From assembly GCA_937875275.1 (NCBI GenBank), contig CALNCC010000076.1, positions 1-18,745 on the forward strand: a stretch of DNA of 18,745 bases, in the 5' to 3' direction. The stretch is from an uncultured Dysgonomonas sp. Lineage in GTDB: Bacteria > Bacteroidota > Bacteroidia > Bacteroidales > Dysgonomonadaceae. The position numbers and the translations under genes are program-made. Of this stretch, positions 13,978 to 18,745 are shown piece after piece; within the stretch, counting starts at the first letter, position 1, and every line of letters begins with the position of its first letter. The notes under the pieces are model-generated. The model worked only from the letters and a program-made list of their open reading frames with translations, made no database searches and had not been told where the DNA came from.

Positions 13978-14474
13978 CACAGATAGCAATAATAGTTGCC
14001 ACAGACGAAAACAACGCGATAGGCAAGAACAACAACCTCCTTTGCCATTTGCCTAACGACCTCAAGTTTTTCAAATCCGTAACGGTGGGTTCTCCCGTCA
14101 TCATGGGACGTAAGACCTTCGAGTCGCTGCCCAAAGGGGCATTGCCCAACAGACGCAATATAGTTATCACACGCAACACCGAATTAGAATATGCCGGTTG
14201 CGAAATGGCGACATCCATCGTCGATGCTTTGGCAAAGGTAAAAGACGAACCAAAAGCGTTCTTTATCGGAGGCGGAACAATCTATAACGAAGCAATAGCC
14301 TTTGCCGACGAGCTATATATTACCCGTATCCATCACTCCTTCGAGGGGGTGGATACGTTCTTCCCCGCAATAGACAAAAACATGTGGAATGAAGTGTGGC
14401 AAGAAGACCACGAAACCGACGAAAAACATGAATATAAATATAGTTTCATCAGATTCGAAAAAATAAAAGCCTAA
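13974..14474 (+). CDS. folA: Dihydrofolate reductase
   Basis: FolA reduces dihydrofolate to tetrahydrofolate with NADPH. The 166 residues show the family landmarks: IAIIVATDENNAIGKNN at the N-terminus, the substrate-binding acid D29 in HLPNDLKFFK, the NADPH-binding GRKTFESLP at 45-53, and FIGGGTIYNEA near 97-107. The length is normal for the chromosomal enzyme. Its ATG overlaps the ABC ATPase stop in an ATGA, making it the last gene of the cca operon. No terminator is visible before the rpmH promoter, so some read-through into rpmH is possible. I see nothing that marks it as a trimethoprim-resistant variant. Confidence 0.96.
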   Translation: MTQIAIIVATDENNAIGKNNNLLCHLPNDLKFFKSVTVGSPVIMGRKTFESLPKGALPNRRNIVITRNTELEYAGCEMATSIVDALAKVKDEPKAFFIGGGTIYNEAIAFADELYITRIHHSFEGVDTFFPAIDKNMWNEVWQEDHETDEKHEYKYSFIRFEKIKA

Positions 14475-14478
14475 TATA

Positions 14479-14510
14479 TTTGCTTTTTCTAAATAAAGAT
14501 TCTATTTTTG
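14479..14510 (+). promoter_or_regulatory. Promoter of rpmH
   Basis: TTTG at 14479-14482 and TATTTTTG at 14503-14510 match both the -33 and -7 consensus of Bacteroidetes promoters with 20 bases between them. Transcription would begin near 14517, with a leader of about 38 bases. It is the best promoter in the window, as expected for a ribosomal protein gene. Confidence 0.75.
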
Positions 14511-14554
14511 CAACCCGAAATCACTGAGAATAATAACGATAATATAATATAGCG

Positions 14555-14710
14555 ATGAAAAGAACTTTTCAACCATCAAACAGAAAAAGAAAGAACAAAC
14601 ATGGCTTTCGTTCAAGAATGGCAACAGCTAATGGCCGTAGAGTATTGGCTGCACGCCGCGCTAAAGGAAGAGCAAAACTAAGTGTGTCTGACGAAAACCA
14701 CGGAAAATAA
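14555..14710 (+). CDS. rpmH: 50S ribosomal protein L34
   Basis: L34 is the small basic protein of the large ribosomal subunit. The 51-residue translation begins MKRTFQPSNRKRKNKHGFR and continues SRMATANGRRVLAARRAKGR, which is the entire conserved L34 core. A short acidic tail, KLSVSDENHGK, follows, as in other Bacteroidetes. The gene has its own consensus promoter and a terminator 31 bases after the stop, so it is a single-gene unit. It stands next to folA, with no dnaA or rnpA in view, unlike the common arrangement in many other bacteria. Confidence 0.97.
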   Translation: MKRTFQPSNRKRKNKHGFRSRMATANGRRVLAARRAKGRAKLSVSDENHGK

Positions 14711-14740
14711 GATTAGAAATATCTTATAAAAGAATAGACG

Positions 14741-14780
14741 AGGTAAGAATTAAGCGATTAATTCTTACCTTTTGTTTTTT
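14741..14780 (+). terminator. Intrinsic terminator after rpmH
   Basis: A perfect 13-bp stem (left arm 14741-14753, right arm 14758-14770) closes on the tetraloop GCGA and runs into TTTTGTTTTTT at 14770-14780. A second, weaker inverted repeat (AAAAGGA at 14785-14791, TCCTTTT at 14811-14817) follows and may be a backup. Confidence 0.9.
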
Positions 14781-14872
14781 AGACAAAAGGATTACCCTAA
14801 AATTGGATAGTCCTTTTCTTGTTTCATTATATTTGGTTTTAAAATTTGAGAAGCAACGATAAAATAACCCTG

Positions 14873-15085
14873 CTACCCTTTCCTATGTTTGTTATCCGAT
14901 TTATAATTGCAAGACAAACTATTACGCCCTATTTTAACATAAACTCGAAATAATTTTTGAGTCAGTATATAGCTCAAGAAGACGTTGAGCCCTTTATCGG
15001 TGATCTCCAGTGATTTATGAGCGAAGGCTTCAAAGAAGGCATCAATAGCACCAATTCCCGCAATGGAAGTTAGGAAACAATAATA
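14873..15085 (-). pseudogene. Possible ORF remnant without a start codon
   Basis: Within the gap of about 380 bases between rpmH and the lyase gene, one minus-strand frame stays open for 70 codons but has no ATG after its upstream stop at 15086-15088. Parts read like real protein, for example AIDAFFEAFAHKSLEITDK and LNVFLSYILTQKLFRVY, and it ends at a TAG. This could be the tail of a gene, perhaps from a mobile element, destroyed by insertion or deletion. I do not recognise the family, and a chance open frame of this size in AT-rich DNA is possible. Confidence 0.3.
14933..14957 (+). repeat. Left copy of an imperfect direct repeat flanking the lyase gene
   Basis: This 25-base stretch begins TTTAACATAAACTCGA and is followed by AATAATTTT. 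It matches the copy at 16952-16976 at 21 of 25 positions in the same orientation. The two lie about 2 kb apart and enclose only the lyase gene, its promoter and the ORF remnant. Confidence 0.5.
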
Positions 15086-15092
15086 TTAGTGT

Positions 15093-15100
15093 TATTTTTG
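15093..15100 (+). promoter_or_regulatory. Candidate promoter of the heparinase-like gene
   Basis: TATTTTTG fits the -7 consensus and would start transcription near 15107, 12-18 bases before the two possible ATGs. No -33 TTTG is seen. Its position rules out the far upstream start at 15089. Confidence 0.4.
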
Positions 15101-15124
15101 ACAGATGATTATAAATACATGAAC

Positions 15125-16942
15125 ATGAAAAAATACATTATCACTCTTTTATATATATTAATCAGCCTAAGTGCAAATTCTCAGCAATCATTCGACTTCG
15201 ACAACATACGATCGCATCCACGCCTCTTGCTTACATCAGGTGAAGAAAAGGCAATACACAAAGCCATCGAAAATAACGAATCGCTGGCTTTGGTGCATAA
15301 AAGAATTATGGATGTATGTGTACAAACTTTAAACGAAGATCCTGTAACACGTGTTATGGAAGGCAAAAGGCTGCTGGCAAAATCTCGAATCGCACTCAAA
15401 AGAATATACTATCTATCTTATGCTTATAGAATGACAGGTGAAAGTAAGTACGCAAAAAGAGCAGAGGAAGAGATGCTTGCCGTCTGTCGGTTTACAGACT
15501 GGAATCCTTCTCACTTTTTAGATGTGGGAGAAATGACCATGGGGTTAGCTATAGGCTACGATTGGTTGTATCACTACCTATCGGAAGATACGAAGATAAA
15601 AGTAAGAGAGGCTATTGAAGAAAAGGCTTTTTTAGCTGCCGAAAATAAGAAACATGCATGGTTCTATAATACATCCAACAATTGGAATTCGGTTTGCAAC
15701 AGCGGACTTATTTATGGAGCATTGGCAATCTATGATGAGTCGCCGGAAATAGCTAAGGAGATTATAGCTAAGGGAATGTTAACCAACCCCAAATCAATGA
15801 ATAGTTACGGTCCTGATGGGGGCTACCCTGAAGGCTTTGGCTATTGGGGATATGGAACCAGTTTTCAGGTGATGTTAATTGCTGGTTTGCAAAGCGCATT
15901 AGGCACAGATATGGGACTATCCTGTTTCCCGGGGTTTATGCAATCGGCAAAATTCATGCAATATATGACTGCTCCAAGTGGGCAATCATTTTGTTTCTCA
16001 GACACTTCTCTCAAAGTGGAATCGAATATGATGATGTTTTGGTTTGCTCAAAAGAGCCGAGATTTATCTCTACTTTGGTTAGAAAAAGAATACATAGCTA
16101 ATAAAAAAACAATATTTGCAGAAGATAGATTACTTCCATGTTTAATGATATTTACTGCATATATGGATATCAATCAGATAAAAGCACCAGACAGAAAGAC
16201 TTGGTTCAACAGAGGCGAAACGCCTGTTTTCATCTATCGTGGAGGATGGGAATCTACAAACGATACATATTTGGGTGTAAAAGGTGGATCGCCCAAAACA
16301 CCTCATGCCCATATGGATGCCGGATCATTTATATATGAACGTGCTGGTGTGCGATGGGCAATGGATCTGGGCGCACAATCATATATAACTCTCGAGAGCA
16401 AAGGTGTTGACCTGTGGAATATGTCTCAAAATGGGCAACGGTGGGATGTTTTCAGATTGAATAACAAAAGCCATAATACTCTGACAATAAATAATGAAAG
16501 GCATTTGGTTGATAGTTATGCTCCTATAACTAAGTTTTATGAATCTGACGAAATGAAAGGAGCTGAGGTCGATTTATCCACTACATTTGCCAATAGTGTT
16601 AGTAAAGCCATACGAAACGTATATGTAGATAAAGATGACAATCTTACTGTAACAGATAACATAACAACTAAAAATATTGACACGAATGTAATGTGGGTTA
16701 TGGTAACTCCCGCAGAGGCAAAAATAACTGGTAACAATTCTATTATTCTGACAAAAGATGGAAAAAGAATGCTACTAAAAGTAACATCGTCTGAGAGTAT
16801 TAATATGAAGATTTGGTCTAATACCCCATCTAATGATTACGATGCTCCCAATCCAGGTACTATAAGAGTGGGGTTCGAAGCTAATATAAAGAACCCTAAA
16901 GAGACATTATTAAAAGTCGAGTTAGTGCTATTGGAAGACTGA
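15125..16942 (+). CDS. Secreted heparinase II/III-family polysaccharide lyase
   Basis: This protein should cleave an acidic, uronic-acid-containing polysaccharide by beta-elimination in the periplasm or outside the cell. From the start at 15125 (15119 is also possible) it has 605 residues. A signal peptide, MKKYIITLLYILISLSANSQ, comes first. Residues about 25-340 form the alpha/alpha-toroid domain, with NNWNSVCNSG at 185-194 and YPEGFGYWGYG at 234-244; in related lyases these regions supply the Asn/His and Tyr of the active site. The beta-sandwich domain follows, with HAHMDAGSF at 394-402, whose His residues bind metal in heparinase II, and SHNTLTIN at 449-456. No sulfatase, SusC/SusD pair or other lyase is next to it. 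The gene is clearly AT-richer than cca and sits between direct repeats, so it may be acquired. The substrate cannot be named. Confidence 0.82.
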   Translation: MKKYIITLLYILISLSANSQQSFDFDNIRSHPRLLLTSGEEKAIHKAIENNESLALVHKRIMDVCVQTLNEDPVTRVMEGKRLLAKSRIALKRIYYLSYAYRMTGESKYAKRAEEEMLAVCRFTDWNPSHFLDVGEMTMGLAIGYDWLYHYLSEDTKIKVREAIEEKAFLAAENKKHAWFYNTSNNWNSVCNSGLIYGALAIYDESPEIAKEIIAKGMLTNPKSMNSYGPDGGYPEGFGYWGYGTSFQVMLIAGLQSALGTDMGLSCFPGFMQSAKFMQYMTAPSGQSFCFSDTSLKVESNMMMFWFAQKSRDLSLLWLEKEYIANKKTIFAEDRLLPCLMIFTAYMDINQIKAPDRKTWFNRGETPVFIYRGGWESTNDTYLGVKGGSPKTPHAHMDAGSFIYERAGVRWAMDLGAQSYITLESKGVDLWNMSQNGQRWDVFRLNNKSHNTLTINNERHLVDSYAPITKFYESDEMKGAEVDLSTTFANSVSKAIRNVYVDKDDNLTVTDNITTKNIDTNVMWVMVTPAEAKITGNNSIILTKDGKRMLLKVTSSESINMKIWSNTPSNDYDAPNPGTIRVGFEANIKNPKETLLKVELVLLED

Positions 16943-16951
16943 TATATATAA

Positions 16952-16976
16952 TTTAACGTAAGTTCGATATAATTTT
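16952..16976 (+). repeat. Right copy of the imperfect direct repeat
   Basis: It begins TTTAACGTAAGTTCGA and is followed by TATAATTTT, nine bases after the lyase stop codon. It differs from the left copy at 14933 at only four positions. Past the repeat I see no further similarity between the two sides, and no convincing terminator for the lyase gene up to 17060. Confidence 0.5.
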
Positions 16977-17063
16977 ATTGATGGATCCTTAGGCAAGGAA
17001 AGAGCCTTATTCACTGATTAATAGTGCCGTGGTATTAAATTTTCATAATTTGCTTTTATGTTG

Positions 17064-17071
17064 TACTTTTG
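17064..17071 (+). promoter_or_regulatory. Candidate promoter of the cvpA-like gene
   Basis: TACTTTTG fits the -7 consensus and would give a leader of about 30 bases. The TTTG at 17049 is too close (11 bases) to serve as a normal -33 box. Confidence 0.45.
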
Positions 17072-17108
17072 TTTTTATATATATTACCAAAACTTTTACC
17101 CGTAATGT

Positions 17109-17609
17109 ATGCAATGGTTTGATGTTCTTGTAATGACCATCGTGATAGCAACTCTGCTCGTCGGGCTTGTAATCGGATTCATCAGGCAGGCAGGCTTGAT
17201 AGCCGGAATCGTCTTCGGCGCAGTCTTTGCCGGGCAGTTAGCCGTGTACATCTATCCACAACTAACCGACCTGGCGAACAGCACATCGCCGGCAGTCATA
17301 TCCGTACTGTCATACATCATTGCATTCCTTGCCATATTCATCGCCATTATGATTGTCGCAGGGCTACTGCACTCTCTCATCAAGGCGATAAAGTTAAATC
17401 CACTGAACCGCATTGCAGGAGCCGTCTTTTGCGTTGCCGTCTGGATATTCGCGCTCAGCGTATGCCTGAATCTGACAATCGAACTCGACCGGAACAAAAC
17501 CGTCATAAAACCCGAAGTAAGAGAACACTCGATCGCTTATCCTTATGTACGTTCTTTTGCCTACGAGATAATCCCCTACCTGCGATTCGAACACATTTAC
17601 GCTAAATAA
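17109..17609 (+). CDS. cvpA: CvpA family inner-membrane protein
   Basis: The 166 residues match the CvpA (colicin V production) family in size and layout. Four hydrophobic helices lie at about 5-25, 30-50, 64-92 and 102-122, and the last 40 residues are polar. The start reads MQWFDVLVMTIVIATLLVGLV, and the family's glycine-rich helix 1-2 junction is followed by R26, as in GFIRQAG. The conserved NPLNRIAGAVF segment precedes helix 4. The family acts in the inner membrane and has been linked to envelope stress; its precise biochemical role is unsettled. It stands alone between two promoters. An ATG at 17105 is in another frame. Confidence 0.85.
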   Translation: MQWFDVLVMTIVIATLLVGLVIGFIRQAGLIAGIVFGAVFAGQLAVYIYPQLTDLANSTSPAVISVLSYIIAFLAIFIAIMIVAGLLHSLIKAIKLNPLNRIAGAVFCVAVWIFALSVCLNLTIELDRNKTVIKPEVREHSIAYPYVRSFAYEIIPYLRFEHIYAK

Positions 17610-17650
17610 GAATAAAACGTTCTGCGCTAAAAAATATACGCATACGTCCC

Positions 17651-17681
17651 TTGCATATAAGATACGCTTTTCATATGTTTG
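17651..17681 (+). promoter_or_regulatory. Candidate promoter of the Big2 lipoprotein gene
   Basis: TATGTTTG at 17674-17681 fits the -7 consensus, and TTG at 17651-17653 lies 20 bases upstream. The leader would be about 20 bases long. Confidence 0.6.
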
Positions 17682-17708
17682 TATCATATTAACTAAAAAA
17701 CTAAACAT

Positions 17709-18455
17709 ATGAGAAACTTATTGTCCATTCTATTTTGCCTCCCATTCTTATTCATCTCGTGCGGTAGCGACGACGACGATGTTATTACACTGAAAGAATC
17801 TTCGAAAGAATTGAAAAGCGGAAGCACCTATCAGATAGAAGCAACTTCGGGCTATGACATTACATACACTGTGGAAAACGCATATTACGCAACAGTTGAT
17901 ACCAAAGGATTGGTTACAGCCTTACGAATAGGGGAAACAAAAATTAAAATTAGCAGCAACGGCGAAGAGAAAACATTCAACGTGAAAGTTACACCTACCA
18001 GCAAGCTTTACGAAGAGCCGAATTTAGAATTTGGAATCAGCAGAGCCGATTTGATAAAAAAACTGGGCAAGCCGGAAGAAGAAACCGATGAGTCGATCAT
18101 ATATACCACCGCTTCTAATGCAGCTCCTATCACATTCTATTTCTTTGACCTCAACAAAAAACTGGAGCAAACAGGAATGTTGATTTCATCCGTTTACAGC
18201 AAAGATGCAGCAACATTTCTTAGCGAAAGATATGTATACGTCGGTGTTTCCGATGATGAAACAGCTCTTTTATTCATAAATAACATCGCCGCCGAGAAGG
18301 CAACAATGTTGGTTGCCTTTATGAACTCGAACAGTAAAGACTACTATCAGGTCGTTTACATGCCATATACACACGAAAAATCTATGCCAGAGACAGATAG
18401 TCGCTATAGTAAATACACAGAGGCAGTAGACAAATACCTGTCGGGGTTACAATAA
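17709..18455 (+). CDS. Surface lipoprotein with Big2-like domain
   Basis: The 248 residues start with a lipoprotein signal, MRNLLSILFCLPFLFISC, lipidated at C18. The mature end CGSDDDD has the Asp run that serves in Bacteroidetes as a signal for export to the cell surface. Residues 25-94 resemble a group 2 bacterial Ig-like (Big2) domain: KSGSTYQIEATSG, then ATVDTKGLVTALRIGETKIKI with the usual G-x-V-T-A/G-T-I pattern. At 108-122 FGISRADLIKKLGKP resembles the short motif of the SmpA/OmlA (BamE-like) fold, and the rest is a mixed alpha/beta C-terminal region. It is a single-gene unit with its own promoter and terminator. A binding or structural role at the cell surface is inferred; no enzyme motif is seen. 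Confidence 0.8.
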   Translation: MRNLLSILFCLPFLFISCGSDDDDVITLKESSKELKSGSTYQIEATSGYDITYTVENAYYATVDTKGLVTALRIGETKIKISSNGEEKTFNVKVTPTSKLYEEPNLEFGISRADLIKKLGKPEEETDESIIYTTASNAAPITFYFFDLNKKLEQTGMLISSVYSKDAATFLSERYVYVGVSDDETALLFINNIAAEKATMLVAFMNSNSKDYYQVVYMPYTHEKSMPETDSRYSKYTEAVDKYLSGLQ

Positions 18456-18488
18456 TACGACAATAACAATACCCTTTTTTCATACACA

Positions 18489-18522
18489 AGCAGTTCACCA
18501 AAACGGGGACTGCTCTTTTTTT
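18489..18522 (+). terminator. Intrinsic terminator after the Big2 lipoprotein gene
   Basis: AGCAGT (18489-18494) pairs with ACTGCT (18509-18514), with a possible inner ACC/GGG extension, and is followed by C and seven T at 18516-18522. It lies about 35 bases after the stop codon. Confidence 0.75.
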
Positions 18523-18597
18523 CCTTTCGCGCTCTTAACGAAGATATTTCGGATCAGTCTATCAACAGATATTACTTTCTATTTTAAACAAAAATAT

Positions 18598-18605
18598 TAC
18601 ATTTG
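18598..18605 (+). promoter_or_regulatory. Candidate promoter of the last, partial gene
   Basis: TACATTTG fits the -7 consensus, about 50 bases before the ATG at 18655. No clear -33 box is seen. Confidence 0.45.
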
Positions 18606-18654
18606 TCCTTTCTTTAAAATCAAGGATATTCATAACCAAAAACTCATTTATCTT

Positions 18655-18745
18655 ATGAAAAAGAAACTATTTCTTGCCTTAGTCTTACTGATAGGTGCTT
18701 TGCCTATGTTTGCCCAAAATCTGCAATTACATTTCGACCCAAGAC
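18655..18745 (+). CDS. Secreted, probably outer-membrane protein; 3' end cut by window edge
   Basis: Only 30 codons are present. They encode a signal peptide, MKKKLFLALVLLIGALPMFA, with a likely cleavage at FA-Q, followed by QNLQLHFDPR. A start of the type QNLQLH(F/Y)D reminds me of the DUF5020/Tsx-like outer-membrane proteins of Bacteroidetes, but ten mature residues cannot settle it. A promoter and a clear gap from the previous terminator support an independent gene. Confidence 0.7.
   Translation, partial: MKKKLFLALVLLIGALPMFAQNLQLHFDPR

Noticed and set aside
14828..14891. Two extra TAnnTTTG matches on the plus strand (14828-14835 and 14884-14891)
   Set aside because: No gene or RNA structure starts within 150 bases downstream, and such matches are expected by chance in AT-rich DNA.
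15089..15124. Upstream ATG at 15089 for the lyase gene
   Set aside because: It lies before the -7 box at 15093-15100 and precedes a clean signal peptide that starts at 15125.
16983..17030. Possible terminator after the lyase gene (AGGC/GCCT and CACT/AGTG)
   Set aside because: Both stems are only 4 bp, with no T run after them.
1..18745. CRISPR array, tRNA or rRNA genes, complete insertion sequence, toxin-antitoxin or defence cassette
   Set aside because: I looked for regularly spaced long repeats, cloverleaf and rRNA landmarks, transposase motifs and nuclease or toxin pairs, and found none that hold up.

Overview
The window looks like chromosomal DNA of a member of the Bacteroidota, most likely the Bacteroidales; a Dysgonomonas- or Parabacteroides-like genus is a guess. 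The evidence is: Bacteroidetes-type -7 boxes (TAnnTTTG) in front of most transcription units; no Shine-Dalgarno sequences; a fused NuoC-NuoD subunit; a very large Bacteroidetes-type LptD; a lipoprotein whose cysteine is followed by a run of Asp, as in the Bacteroidetes surface-export signal; and a heparinase II/III-type polysaccharide lyase.

Layout, left to right. (1) Positions 1-2132, minus strand: the start of a complex I operon, nuoA-nuoB-nuoCD, with nuoCD cut by the window edge and a good promoter at 2240-2269. (2) 2384-8960, minus strand: an envelope operon transcribed lptD-like > mutY > GT39-like membrane glycosyltransferase > DPM1/GtrB-like polyprenyl-phosphate glycosyltransferase. It has a promoter just before lptD and ends in a strong intrinsic terminator at 2384-2415. 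(3) 9051-10319, minus strand: a lipoprotein of unknown function followed by a 120-residue protein of unknown function. (4) 10358-10400: two face-to-face promoters share a 16-bp perfect palindrome. (5) 10418-14474, plus strand: a tightly overlapped operon of cca (tRNA nucleotidyltransferase with HD domain), a GT4 glycosyltransferase, a 108-residue membrane protein, a reduced ABC ATPase and folA. (6) 14479-14780: rpmH (ribosomal protein L34, 51 residues) with its own consensus promoter and a textbook terminator. (7) 14781-17000: an accessory-looking, AT-rich block with one secreted heparinase II/III-type lyase, bracketed by imperfect 25-bp direct repeats and a start-less ORF remnant. (8) 17064-18745, plus strand: cvpA-like membrane protein, a Big2-type surface lipoprotein with its terminator, and the first 30 codons of a secreted, probably outer-membrane protein.

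How the genes may work together: the GT39-like enzyme and the GtrB-like enzyme form the usual donor-maker plus membrane transferase pair, comparable in logic to ArnC/ArnT. Their place behind lptD suggests that sugar is added to lipid A or another envelope glycan, which is inference. In the cca-folA operon the 3- to 4-base stop/start overlaps imply translational coupling of housekeeping enzymes with a very small putative ABC exporter whose ATPase has an altered signature motif and lacks the switch histidine. I found no CRISPR array, tRNA, rRNA, complete insertion sequence or recognisable defence system. The least explained parts are the mini ABC system, the repeat-flanked lyase islet, and the overlapping promoter pair.
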